Source: CAYZGU01 sp964478165 (GTDB taxonomy: Bacteria > Poribacteria > WGA-4E > JAJDTR01). Taken from it: DNA of 64,000 nucleotides. The notes under the pieces were generated by a model. The model saw nothing but the letters and a program-made list of their open reading frames with translations. It was not told the DNA's origin and searched no databases. The stretch's first letter is position 1, and every line of letters starts with the position of its first letter. The position numbers and the translations under genes were made by a program. The stretch covers positions 1 to 64,000 of the forward strand of contig CAYZGU010000039.1 of assembly GCA_964478165.1 (NCBI GenBank). The letters run 5' to 3'. This document shows, piece after piece, positions 26,686-35,564 of the stretch.

Positions 26686-28265
26686 GTTATTACAGGTTTC
26701 GCTGGCTTTCAAACTGGTATCTTCTCTTTCCGGGGATTGTCGTCAGCTCGGGTGTTCTTGTACCCTTTGCGTACCTGACTGTAAGGGCTTTCGAGGCAGA
26801 GACTACGGAGTTGATCGAGATAGTCTTCCGTTCAAGGAACCTGCACCTTTTTGCCAATTCGCTCCTATTGGTCGGTAGTGTTATTATCGCGGATGTCATC
26901 TTGGCCGCCCCACTTGCGTGGCTTACTTGTCGCACGGATGTTAAGGCGAGACGAATTTTCACTTTGATGGGCGTCCTCCCTCTGGCGATTCCTGGATATG
27001 TTATGGCTTTTGCCTTTATAGGTTTGGGTGGTGCCGATGGTCCACTCACTCAACTATTTGGAAGAAACATCCCGCGCCTTAGTGGGTACTGGGGATCACT
27101 CCTCGTTCTAAGCTTTTACACCGCGCCGTACCTCTTCCTAAATCTACGTTCGGCGCTTCTTGGCATAGATCCTGCTCTTGAGGAATCCGCTTCCGCTCTC
27201 GGCTACAGCCCCTTGGAGGTTATCCGTTACGTTATTCTTCCACAGTTGCGTCCTGCGTTTTATGCCGGCGCTCTGATCGCTGGATTACATGTTTTGGGTG
27301 ATTTTGGTGTCGTGTCGCTGATGCGATTTGAGACATTTAGTTACGCTCTTTATTTGCAATATACATCGGCCTTCGATCGTATCTACGCAGCATGGTTTGC
27401 CTTGATGTTGGTTGCGCTCGCAGTAGCACTCCTTTACACTGAAGGACGATTACTGAAAGGACTAAACCTTCATCGGGTGGGAAGTGGTACCCTCTATAGC
27501 CCGCAGTCTGCTCCCCTCAATGGTTGGGCGAAGTGTTCGTATCTCTATCTCGTTGTTTTAACAGGAGCAAGTGTCGTTCTACCTACTGGAACAGTGTTGT
27601 TTTGGATGGTGAAGTCGTTCGATGTGGCCTGTTTACAGAATCTGATTCAAGCACTTAGTGGTTCGTTTTTCGCGTCCGCTCCTGCTGCGATTTTGTGCAC
27701 GTCCCTCGCATTGCCCCTGGCTTACGTCGGAGTTCATCGTCCTTCGCCTGTATCACGTTTGCTCGAACGTGTGGCATATATGGGTTATGCGACACCGCCA
27801 CTAGCATTTGCACTCTCCCTCATCTTCGTGGTGCTGTGGGCGTTACCCGGAATCTATCAAACGCTGTGGGTCTTAATATATGCTTACATTCTTCATTTCC
27901 TCGCTGAGGCTATTGGTCCGACTCGTAGCGCCATCTACCAGGCCTCACCAAGCATTGCGGAGGCCGCTAGGTCTTTGGGTTGTACCCGACCTGGAGCTTT
28001 CTTTAAAGCAACATTTCCGTTGCTGGTTCGTGGACTTTCCATCAGTACTGCTTTTGTGTTTCTTTCGGCGATGAAAGAACTTCCAATCGCTTTTCTACTT
28101 TCCCCTATAGGATTTGACACATTGGCATTAAGCGTCTGGAGCAACACGTCGGAAGCGATGTTTGCCGAAGCCGCACCATACGCTCTTTTAATTCTGATTT
28201 TCTCCGGATTGTTTGTAGGACTGCTGCTCTTTTTGGGAAGGAGAACGTATGACGCCCCTACTTAG
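26682..28265 (+). CDS. Iron(III) ABC transporter permease (FbpB-like)
   Basis: 527 aa inner-membrane permease made of two fused repeats, each with about six transmembrane helices, as in FbpB/SfuB. Both halves carry the ATPase-contacting EAA loop: EESASALGYSPLEVIRYVILP near residue 170 and EAARSLGCTRPGAFFKATFP near residue 430. GTG 26682 overlaps the binding-protein stop by 4 nt, and the gene overlaps the ATPase gene by 17 nt. Together the three genes form a complete importer. Confidence 0.94.
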   Translation: MSYYRFRWLSNWYLLFPGIVVSSGVLVPFAYLTVRAFEAETTELIEIVFRSRNLHLFANSLLLVGSVIIADVILAAPLAWLTCRTDVKARRIFTLMGVLPLAIPGYVMAFAFIGLGGADGPLTQLFGRNIPRLSGYWGSLLVLSFYTAPYLFLNLRSALLGIDPALEESASALGYSPLEVIRYVILPQLRPAFYAGALIAGLHVLGDFGVVSLMRFETFSYALYLQYTSAFDRIYAAWFALMLVALAVALLYTEGRLLKGLNLHRVGSGTLYSPQSAPLNGWAKCSYLYLVVLTGASVVLPTGTVLFWMVKSFDVACLQNLIQALSGSFFASAPAAILCTSLALPLAYVGVHRPSPVSRLLERVAYMGYATPPLAFALSLIFVVLWALPGIYQTLWVLIYAYILHFLAEAIGPTRSAIYQASPSIAEAARSLGCTRPGAFFKATFPLLVRGLSISTAFVFLSAMKELPIAFLLSPIGFDTLALSVWSNTSEAMFAEAAPYALLILIFSGLFVGLLLFLGRRTYDAPT

Positions 28266-29346
28266 TGTTAAGAGAATTGGAAAATCTTTTGCCGCTCAAT
28301 CACCGTCGGTCGTGGATAATGTCAGCTTTGAGGTGAAGTCCGGAGAGATTTTCGGCCTTTTGGGTCCAAGTGGTTGTGGAAAGACCACGACATTGCGATT
28401 AATTGCGGGCTTCGAACATGTGGATACGGGTGAAATCTACTTAGACAATCGGCCTATTGAAACTCCCTCAGTTCACATATCACCTGCATTACGGAAGATT
28501 GGGTTTGTTTTTCAGGATTGCGCTCTCTTTCCACATCTCAATGTGTTGGATAATGTCTCTTTCGGACTTAAGAAATTACGCGGTAAGGCTCGGCGTGACC
28601 GGTCGATGGAAGTATTGGAAATGGTCGGGTTAGCTGAGTTCCAATCTCGAAGACCACATGACCTTTCAGGTGGTGAGCAGCGGAGAGTGGCGCTGGCTCG
28701 TTCAATTGCACCCAGCCCCGAGATCATTCTGTTGGACGAACCATTTTCTGGTTTAGACGATCCACTGCGCCAATCAACACGAGAGGAAGTTCGGAAGCTC
28801 TTGAAGAAAGCAGGAACTAGTGCAATATTGGTCACGCATGATCAGGATGAGGCTTTAAGTTTAGCGGATCGGGTTGGGGTGATGAGAAGAGGTAAGCTTG
28901 AACAGACAGGTACTCCGGAGGATCTGTATCATCGTCCCAACACTCCATTTGTAGCAAGCTTCCTCGGGAAGACAAATCTGGTTTCCGGCCAAGGCGAAGG
29001 AGATTGGGCTGAAACCTCTCTGGGTAGAGTTAAACTCGATTGTTACGTTCGCGGAAAACTTCTCCTCTCGGTGCGCCCTGAGCACCTAATTATGACGAAA
29101 ACTGATTCCGCGCAAACGGGTAGAGGTGCAGGCTGTATTGTTGCGCGTGAGTTCAAGGGACACGATCTTACTTTTACCGTTCAGTTTGCAGGAAGTGATT
29201 ACTTCGTCCAGACTGACTATCGATCTACTTGCAAGGTTGGGGAATGGGTTAGATTAGCCACAGTGGAACCTGCAGTCGTTCTTGAGCAACATGTGAAAGG
29301 AAAACCCCTGGGTTCTGAAACAGCCAACGGTGTTTCAGTTTCTTGA
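28249..29346 (+). CDS. Iron(III) ABC transporter ATP-binding protein (FbpC-like)
   Basis: 365 aa ATPase. Walker A GPSGCGKTT (residues 39-47), Q-loop FQDCALFPH, signature LSGGEQRRVALARS, Walker B IILLDEP and the switch His in LVTHDQDEAL are all intact. The C-terminal ~125 residues form a TOBE-like domain (LLSVRPEHLIM) as in FbpC/PotA. GAAGGAGA precedes ATG 28249 inside the permease 3' end. It powers the importer encoded by the two preceding genes. Confidence 0.94.
   Translation: MTPLLSVKRIGKSFAAQSPSVVDNVSFEVKSGEIFGLLGPSGCGKTTTLRLIAGFEHVDTGEIYLDNRPIETPSVHISPALRKIGFVFQDCALFPHLNVLDNVSFGLKKLRGKARRDRSMEVLEMVGLAEFQSRRPHDLSGGEQRRVALARSIAPSPEIILLDEPFSGLDDPLRQSTREEVRKLLKKAGTSAILVTHDQDEALSLADRVGVMRRGKLEQTGTPEDLYHRPNTPFVASFLGKTNLVSGQGEGDWAETSLGRVKLDCYVRGKLLLSVRPEHLIMTKTDSAQTGRGAGCIVAREFKGHDLTFTVQFAGSDYFVQTDYRSTCKVGEWVRLATVEPAVVLEQHVKGKPLGSETANGVSVS
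29315..29338 (+). terminator. Possible terminator overlapping the end of the iron ABC operon
   Basis: CTGAAACA and TGTTTCAG form an 8-bp stem with an 8-nt loop, followed by TTTCTT. It overlaps the last codons of the ATPase gene. The T-tract is short, so this is tentative. Confidence 0.35.
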
Positions 29347-30094
29347 GGCTTGAATCGGGTAAAGCACCTTCAGCGGTTGTTGCGAAAACACAGCTCATCA
29401 GTGTCCCAACATACCTGGTCCAAAACGTCATTGGTTGGCTTTGTAGGAAGGCAAGTTGAGTTCTTCTCACTTTCCTGATACATTGTGGTAAATTGCTCGA
29501 TGGCGATTAAACTAACTTGAATCGCGCATAAAAATTGCTCGAGTTCTCTAGGCGGTGTATTCTATCAGGCGTTCACTTGATGTAAGCTTAATGTCTTGTG
29601 TTCGCCTTGGAAACGTAAATATGTTCGTGGGATGATGTTGATGGCTACTGCGTTTCGAAGTCGTTGTGTCATAATATAAGCAGATTGTTTCTTTGTTCTT
29701 CTTACAGAGGTCTTACGGAGATATAAAATCAACCTATTAGATTCATGGATAAAATGATTTCGAATGATTAAGACGCAAAATCTTCAATTTTCGTTCGATT
29801 TAAGAATTGCTCCATCACAAAACATGAAAGGTTCCTGGTGGAGTAGTTGAATGTTTTGGCGAACGGCGCTGCCAAGTATTTTTGATTAAGCTACTTCTTG
29901 GCTCGGTGAACAGGAAAATTAGACGTATTCTGGGCCAGAGATGCTGATTGTGGCACCTGTTGTGGAGACCAAGAAATGTATCGTTTGGATTGTTGAGGAC
30001 GGATGTCATGTGAGTACTAGTCGCAGTGCGTTTGCCTCTCAATGCCGAACCTCGTGTTCTTATGTAATCAGGTTTACTCATCGCAAGGAGAACT
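29347..30094. other. Gene-free stretch before the EamA transporter
   Basis: About 750 bp, AT-richer than its surroundings. I see no supported ORF, RNA gene or strong repeat. Confidence 0.5.
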
Positions 30095-30988
30095 ATGACA
30101 CCTGCCACGATTGGCTTAATTGGGCTCTCCGCACTTTTTCATGCAGTGTGGAATCTCTGCGCGAAATCAAGCAGGTCAACCCCGATTTTTTTCTTCTGGC
30201 TCAGCCTCTTTACACTCATCGTGACGGCGATTGTATTCCTAATTCGAGCACCAATTATTCCTTGGACGATCTGGGGTTATATCGGCGTGTCTGGCGTAGT
30301 CCACTTTGCTTATTGGTATTCACTAAGCCGTGCGTACACCATCGGCGAGATCTCCTTTGTTTACCCAATAGCCCGTTCGGCTCCAGCTTTTGTCGCTGGC
30401 TTTGCGATGCTATTCTTCGGTGAAACACTTTCAATTTTGGGATTAATCGGCATCTTTTGTGTTCTGCTTTCAATTCATCTTTTTCATCACCGCGCTGGTG
30501 AGAGAAAAGTGAGAAGCTTCGTTCGACATCTAGGGAAGTCAGATTCTATCTGGGCATTTGCGACGCTTGGTACTGTGATTTCTTATTCATTAATTGACAA
30601 ACAAGGAATGGCCCAGTTCCGACTTCATTCTAGCGAAGCGGGTTCTTGGTGCTCCCTTATGTATTATCTAACCGAAGGTTCCGTCTCCGCGGTATTTTAC
30701 GGTGTCTATACCCTTTTCCAGTGCACGTGGAGGAGAATCGCTGATATCGGTCGACTAGAGTGGAGAAAAATAGTCTTAGCAGGTCCACTTGCGACGGTAG
30801 GGTATACCATCATTCTCTACTTGTTCATGACAGAGAAAGTCAGCTACGTTGTTGCACTCCGACAATGCTCTATTATCTTCGCCGTGTTTTTCGGAGGTTA
30901 CATATTGAAAGAGTCCCGCTCACGATTGCGAATAGCAGCGGCTATTTTGATGGTATTTGGCATGTTTCTGATTGCGGGAGCGGAGTGA
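30095..30988 (+). CDS. EamA/DMT-family membrane transporter
   Basis: 297 aa, about ten hydrophobic segments arranged as two five-helix EamA repeats, starting ATIGLIGLSALFHAVWNLCAK and SIWAFATLGTVISYSLIDKQG. The AHAxWN-like 'FHAVWN' and the 'YPIARSAPAF' helix are typical of DMT-superfamily metabolite exporters. Substrate cannot be read from sequence. AAGGAG lies about 6 nt before ATG 30095. It is a single gene next to a decayed dehydrogenase on the other strand. Confidence 0.88.
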   Translation: MTPATIGLIGLSALFHAVWNLCAKSSRSTPIFFFWLSLFTLIVTAIVFLIRAPIIPWTIWGYIGVSGVVHFAYWYSLSRAYTIGEISFVYPIARSAPAFVAGFAMLFFGETLSILGLIGIFCVLLSIHLFHHRAGERKVRSFVRHLGKSDSIWAFATLGTVISYSLIDKQGMAQFRLHSSEAGSWCSLMYYLTEGSVSAVFYGVYTLFQCTWRRIADIGRLEWRKIVLAGPLATVGYTIILYLFMTEKVSYVVALRQCSIIFAVFFGGYILKESRSRLRIAAAILMVFGMFLIAGAE

Positions 30989-31027
30989 TTGGGGGCGTAA
31001 GGCGCCCTTGCGTTGGTGAATGTCATT

Positions 31028-31995
31028 TTAGAGTATTGATTCTTCGAATGCTATGTCTAGCTCTACGCTTCGCTCGGGGTGGTTGTCCATATCTTGGCAT
31101 GCCTCAACAGACTGAGCAAAGGCAACCGCAGGTCGAACAACATCTTCACACGGGGGGTGTCCTTCAGACAGCCAGGTCGAGCAGGTGTCGAAGATGCGGC
31201 GAAAATCCCAGCGAGGGTGGTCGTTGTTGGAATCGCTGTTTGTCCGAGCGAAGATGAGATTAGGTACTTGGAAATGGGCCACTGCTCCGAAGTCTAGACC
31301 TCCTTTGCCCGCTTCTGCCCATCCGCCAAGTAAGATGTTAAGATGTTCCCGCCGAATGCCAGTTCATGAATCGCTTGGTCGAGGCCCATGTGGTTTGCGC
31401 GCGTGTCGGTTGCCGTCTTCAGTTCGAATCCGACACCGACGGCCATGGAATCGAGCTCTATGTCTGTACCTATCTCATCGCCATGGAGCGACGCGTTTCG
31501 AGTGGTTCGAGCGTAACCAGAAGGGAGGCGCCAGCTGAATTCGCCATCTGCGCTGACATTAATCCGATTGCTCCGAGGCCAAAAATGGTGACGCCATCGT
31601 CAAGTCGCACTTGTCCATCTCGAATTACTTCTAGTGCAAATTGCGCGGGACCATAACAGACGGCTTCTTTCCATGTCATTCGCTCGTTCATGCGTAATCA
31701 TTTTGTGACTTCCCACGTATGTGTCTTCCGCAAGTGGCCATGACCTGCCTTCTACCACCTACTGAGAAACCTTCCACGCAACTACCAGTTTCCATAATCC
31801 GTTCCACGCACATGTTGCCCCCAATCCCATCGCGAATTTGTTTCTGCGCAGTCCGTAATATCCTGTCATTTCAGTCCCGCGTTTCGTAGCCCCGAACTCA
31901 ACCTTGACGCGCACGTGTCCTTCAGGAACTGGCCCATGTTCGTAATCGCGTAGGATGGGATTCTGAGGTGCGACGGCAACGAATACTTTTGGCAT
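31028..31995 (-). pseudogene. Frameshifted zinc-type alcohol dehydrogenase (MDR) pseudogene
   Basis: Remnant of a medium-chain dehydrogenase. In order on the minus strand it shows an intact N-terminus at 31995-31810 (MPKVFVAVAPQNPILRDYEH, then EGHVRVKVEFGATKRGTEM). A second frame continues with NMCVERIMETGSCVEGFSVG. A third has the cofactor domain ending in GVTIFGLGAIGLMSAQMA. A fourth carries FELKTATDTRANHMGLDQA, and a last frame has VPNLIFARTNSDSNND to the stop. At least four frame changes are needed, so it is not expressed as one protein unless the sequence has many errors. Flanking genes have intact frames, which argues for real decay. Confidence 0.85.
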
Positions 31996-32061
31996 GCTAA
32001 TCTCCTAATCCTAGCTCTTGGCTTCTTAATTTGGCACAGAGTTAGCCACGGGTGTCACAGC

Positions 32062-32787
32062 TTAGTTTCTAGTTTGATCGTTTGTGTTGGGAATTGTGAG
32101 CTCTAGAAAAAGATCTGTTAAGTCTGTTTCGACTGCGGCTATTTTGTCATGGTAAGCCAAGCCAGATTGGGCCAAGATTGCAACATGGCTACAGATTGGG
32201 ACTAGATCAGTGGGACGGTTCGTTGCGATGACAATTGCCTTTCTCATTGCAGCGAGCTCTTGTATCAGTGCTTTCATTTCAATCTGTCCGCGCGCGTCTA
32301 GTCCCAGCAGTGGCTGGTCGAGCAACCAGACCTGTGGATCGTGTAGGAAGGTTTTTGCCAGACAAAGTCGCCGTTTCTCGCCGTAGGAGAGAGATTTGAT
32401 CTTCCGATTGGATAGTGCACCAATATCCGTGAGATTGAGGACTTCTTGAACTAAGGTCGTATGCGTTCTCTTCTCTAACTTGTAGGCTCTCGAAAAAAAA
32501 TCAAGGTATTCATGGACCGAGAGGTCTGGATAGCCATGGAAGGTTTCTGGCACGTAACCGATGTTCGGTCGCACGATTTGTGGGTTGTTTAACGCGTCAT
32601 GGCCAATGATAGTGAGGTTGCCGGACGTTGGCTTCTCAATGGTTGCTAGGATTTTGAGTAGAAGGGTTTTGCCTGAACCGTTGGTCCCGAGTAGTCCAAG
32701 GCAATTACCGTATTCCACACGAAACGTAAGGTTTGTGAGAACGGTATTTTCACCGATAGATTTGCTCAGATTCTTTACTTCAATCAC
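32062..32787 (-). CDS. Orphan ABC transporter ATP-binding protein with Glu-to-Gln Walker B
   Basis: 241 aa ATPase of the ABC-2 exporter type. Walker A GTNGSGKT (34-41) is intact. The signature is LSYGEKRR (133-140). Walker B reads VWLLDQP, so the catalytic Glu is Gln158 (codon CAG, checked), and the switch histidine position reads ATNRP (Asn190). Both changes usually abolish or strongly slow ATP hydrolysis. No permease gene is adjacent. It may be a regulatory or degenerating subunit, or work with an unusual partner. GTG 32787 has AGGGGGG 6 nt upstream. Confidence 0.85.
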   Translation of the reverse strand: MIEVKNLSKSIGENTVLTNLTFRVEYGNCLGLLGTNGSGKTLLLKILATIEKPTSGNLTIIGHDALNNPQIVRPNIGYVPETFHGYPDLSVHEYLDFFSRAYKLEKRTHTTLVQEVLNLTDIGALSNRKIKSLSYGEKRRLCLAKTFLHDPQVWLLDQPLLGLDARGQIEMKALIQELAAMRKAIVIATNRPTDLVPICSHVAILAQSGLAYHDKIAAVETDLTDLFLELTIPNTNDQTRN

Positions 32788-33109
32788 GACGGCCCCCCTT
32801 GCTATCAGTTGTGGTGCATATGAGCCTTATTTGTGAGTTTCTATGCGCGAATTCCAAGAGTCTCTTAAGGACTTGAGTGCCTCAAAACACGTGAGCCGCT
32901 CTCATATTTGCTGTGGATCGACCTTTGTGATTATAACATGGCTTGGCTATCTTGATAACGATTTTATTTTATACCCCAATTCGTATGTGGAATCACGTTC
33001 GAAGAAAAAGGCACCTTAAAGGAGTGAGTTCACAACTTTTTTAAATGTCCTAAAATCAAGAGTCTATCATCATGGGTTAGCGTGTATGCGATTTTGCGAC
33101 CCCCTCCAT
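32788..33109. other. Intergenic stretch with promoter for the ABC ATPase
   Basis: About 320 bp between two minus-strand genes. It carries the promoter candidate listed next and no gene. Confidence 0.5.
32930..32958 (-). promoter_or_regulatory. Sigma-70 promoter candidate for the orphan ABC ATPase
   Basis: On the minus strand TTATCA (32958-32953), a 17-bp spacer and a perfect TATAAT (32935-32930). Predicted leader is ~135 nt. Confidence 0.45.
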
Positions 33110-34435
33110 TTAGAAGCTGATTTCTACGGAGGCGACGTTCCAATCTGTTTCGATATTAGCAAATCGAGCCACGTGTAGATTGAGGAACTTGAACAGTCGT
33201 AAAGTCGCACCATACGTGGAAAACCCTTGATTGTTTCCTACACGTAGGCCTATTGACAACAGACTTTTGGGCAGGAAGACTGCCTCGGCACCCAGATGGA
33301 GACGGTCATTAAATGAGCCGGACTTGAATTGACCGAGTTGATCGTCACCGTTAGGATCCTTCAGGGCTCCAGCAATGGTTAGATGACAGATGTCCGTGGC
33401 GAGATCTAGTAGTTCAAGTGGTTTTGCCGCGAACGAAATGACAAAGTTTCGCGGGAATTGACAATCAACTTCTATTTTAGTACCAGTGGAATGTTTCTGC
33501 TTAACGGTGATGCCGCTGATGGAGTTGCGAAGGGTCAATCCGACCTTTAACCCATCGATTGGAGTAAGTAACGTTCCTACGTCCATACTGTACCCACTTG
33601 AAAAATCCAGATTATCAAGCGCAAATTGGCCAAATCCTTCTGCCTTATCGAAATCGAGATAGTTTTTTTTGAATTCGTCAGGATTAAGGAGATCCGCAAT
33701 CTCGAAAGGATCGTTTTCATCTGTTACAACTCCCCGTCGAACGAAGCGAATTCCGCAGCCAAAGCTTGCTGTTTTGAGAAAGGGTTGGTTCGTGGGAATT
33801 TGAACGGCTAATGCGGTGGCTAATGCAATTTGACCCGTGACTCGATAGATGACATGATTATCTAATGCCTCAATCACGGAATCTCGCCACGGTAATCCCC
33901 TTTTGACAACCTCTAGGTCTACTTTGCCTTGTGAGTATAGCGACAATCCCAACGTAGCCTGATAACGTTCGTCGGAAGCTAGCGGAATAATCATCCCAAA
34001 CGATGGCAGGCCGACATCGAGACCGAGTCTCTGGGTAAGGAGGTTTTCTGCGCGATTTACAAGCTTCTCGCGTTCACTGGCTACCGCGGGATCCCTCAGC
34101 GGATCATCTGAGGCCATCAACGGCTTGATGGTTTCGTTAAAAAATCTGGTAATCGTATCCAACTCACCTGCCAGATCGTCTGTCACTCGTGCACGAAGCG
34201 CTAGGAATTGGAAAAGTGTGTTGTCAATCTGTGCTAAACCAGCAGGATTATAGTGTAGCGCGTTGATGTCATCGGCGACGGCTTCGAACCCGTTTCCTAA
34301 TCCGAGTGCGCGAGCTCCGTGAAAGAGAAATAGCGGTTCTCTCCCATCTTCTGCAATTGCAAGAAATGAGATGCTGAACAGTGTCAATGCTAGTAGTGTC
34401 GAGACGATAAAGGTTCCTGAACTGGTGAATCTCAT
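33110..34435 (-). CDS. Outer-membrane beta-barrel protein (PorV/UPF0164/TraF-like)
   Basis: 441 aa with a cleavable signal peptide of about 28 residues ending SFLAIAED. The mature N-terminus GARALGLGNGFEAVADDINALHYNPAGLAQ (split over two motifs) is the hallmark of the PorV/UPF0164/conjugal-TraF-like barrel group. The rest alternates hydrophobic and polar residues in strand-like fashion, and the C-terminus ends in Phe (VEISF) as outer-membrane barrels do. Function is unknown; relatives are porins or secretion-shuttle proteins. GGAGGAG lies just before ATG 34435. A lipoprotein gene precedes it by 106 bp on the same strand. Confidence 0.8.
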   Translation of the reverse strand: MRFTSSGTFIVSTLLALTLFSISFLAIAEDGREPLFLFHGARALGLGNGFEAVADDINALHYNPAGLAQIDNTLFQFLALRARVTDDLAGELDTITRFFNETIKPLMASDDPLRDPAVASEREKLVNRAENLLTQRLGLDVGLPSFGMIIPLASDERYQATLGLSLYSQGKVDLEVVKRGLPWRDSVIEALDNHVIYRVTGQIALATALAVQIPTNQPFLKTASFGCGIRFVRRGVVTDENDPFEIADLLNPDEFKKNYLDFDKAEGFGQFALDNLDFSSGYSMDVGTLLTPIDGLKVGLTLRNSISGITVKQKHSTGTKIEVDCQFPRNFVISFAAKPLELLDLATDICHLTIAGALKDPNGDDQLGQFKSGSFNDRLHLGAEAVFLPKSLLSIGLRVGNNQGFSTYGATLRLFKFLNLHVARFANIETDWNVASVEISF

Positions 34436-34541
34436 TTTGTCTCCTCCATCAGGTTAATAGAGTTTCAACCTTGTTGGCAAACGAGTGCCATTTGCGCATT
34501 GATTTGCGCTGCGACGTGGTTGTTTGGGGCGTTGTAGTACT

Positions 34542-35564
34542 TCACCTAATTTGTCTAATTCGATTGCCCAGCGCATTCCTGTCAAAGACAAACCCCCAGT
34601 CAATTAGCTCATCTGCAAACGTGATAATGACATCTTCGCCAATCACATCAATGAAGTCTAGAATTGCCGCCTCCTGATCGGGTGCCACTTGTTTTGCCAA
34701 AGCCAGTGCATGTTCAAGATGGAACAGTGCATCCTGCTGGTATATCGTACGATCAACCCGTGCTATGTCGGCCTCAATTGGGTGTCCATCGATGTCCTTG
34801 ACATTCGGAAACCCCGGGACTGATGCGCTTGGACTGGCTAGCAAAGCCAACGCAAGAAGTATGCTCTGGCGTTCGCTAGCACGAAACTGCCCAAGTAGAT
34901 CTCCCGGTCGCCTGTTTGAATCGCTCTCAACTTGTCTGAATACGTCTGTTCGTATGTTTCCACGTGGGGCCAGACCAATTTTATACCTAGTGGGATTTGG
35001 CAAATGGCTAACGAATAGAAGATCGTCGTCGGTTCCTTGGATGCCATCGAGTCCAAAGCCTTCTATTAGTATCAACCTGACGGCTTCCAATGTATAGAGT
35101 CGAACGAGATCGAGGTGAATAAACATCAAATCAGTATCAGAAATTGGCAAAAATAGTTGGGATGGAGCTGCCAGACTGAGTGTCGAAATTCCGTGATTCA
35201 GCGCATCTAGGAGTCTGTAGTAGCCAGCAATGGCCTGCTGAAGCTCATCCTCAAGTACCACTAATTCAAATGGATCTAACAACAATTCAGATGCGAGATC
35301 AGCAACGTCCCCGAGGTTTGAGAAATTCAGGAGAATTCCAGCGTCTTCGAGTCCCTGCTGTGTTTGATTAAAAATCTCTTTTGCTTCTTTCAGACTAGAC
35401 TGCTCCGGTTCATGAACATGCATGCGTTCGGAACAAGACAAGAGAAAAATAATAAAAATGGCTATGGAGCTAGTGAAAAATGTATGTTGAATATACATTA
35501 ACAAGTGGCGCGATGTCCTTAGGCCAATAATCGGGCTTTGTCGAGTCGTAATGGTTTTATGCAT
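34542..35564 (-). CDS. Conserved-looking lipoprotein of unknown function
   Basis: 340 aa. I do not recognise the family. An N-terminal hydrophobic segment ends in the lipobox LLSC (Cys44, or Cys22 if translation starts at the internal ATG giving MYIQHTFF), so it is probably lipid-anchored. The mature part is mostly helical and acidic, with DPFELVVLEDELQQA and GEDVIITFADELIDWG stretches, and no catalytic motif is visible. GGAGAAAAAGGAA precedes ATG 35564. It lies 106 bp upstream of the outer-membrane barrel gene on the same strand, so the two are probably co-transcribed and work at the outer membrane. Confidence 0.7.
   Translation of the reverse strand: MHKTITTRQSPIIGLRTSRHLLMYIQHTFFTSSIAIFIIFLLSCSERMHVHEPEQSSLKEAKEIFNQTQQGLEDAGILLNFSNLGDVADLASELLLDPFELVVLEDELQQAIAGYYRLLDALNHGISTLSLAAPSQLFLPISDTDLMFIHLDLVRLYTLEAVRLILIEGFGLDGIQGTDDDLLFVSHLPNPTRYKIGLAPRGNIRTDVFRQVESDSNRRPGDLLGQFRASERQSILLALALLASPSASVPGFPNVKDIDGHPIEADIARVDRTIYQQDALFHLEHALALAKQVAPDQEAAILDFIDVIGEDVIITFADELIDWGFVFDRNALGNRIRQIR

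Noticed and set aside
31381..31460. TTCGAATC in a short GTGTCGG/CCGACAC hairpin, tRNA T-arm-like
   Set aside because: It lies inside the dehydrogenase pseudogene and encodes its FELKTATDTR segment; no acceptor or anticodon stem fits.
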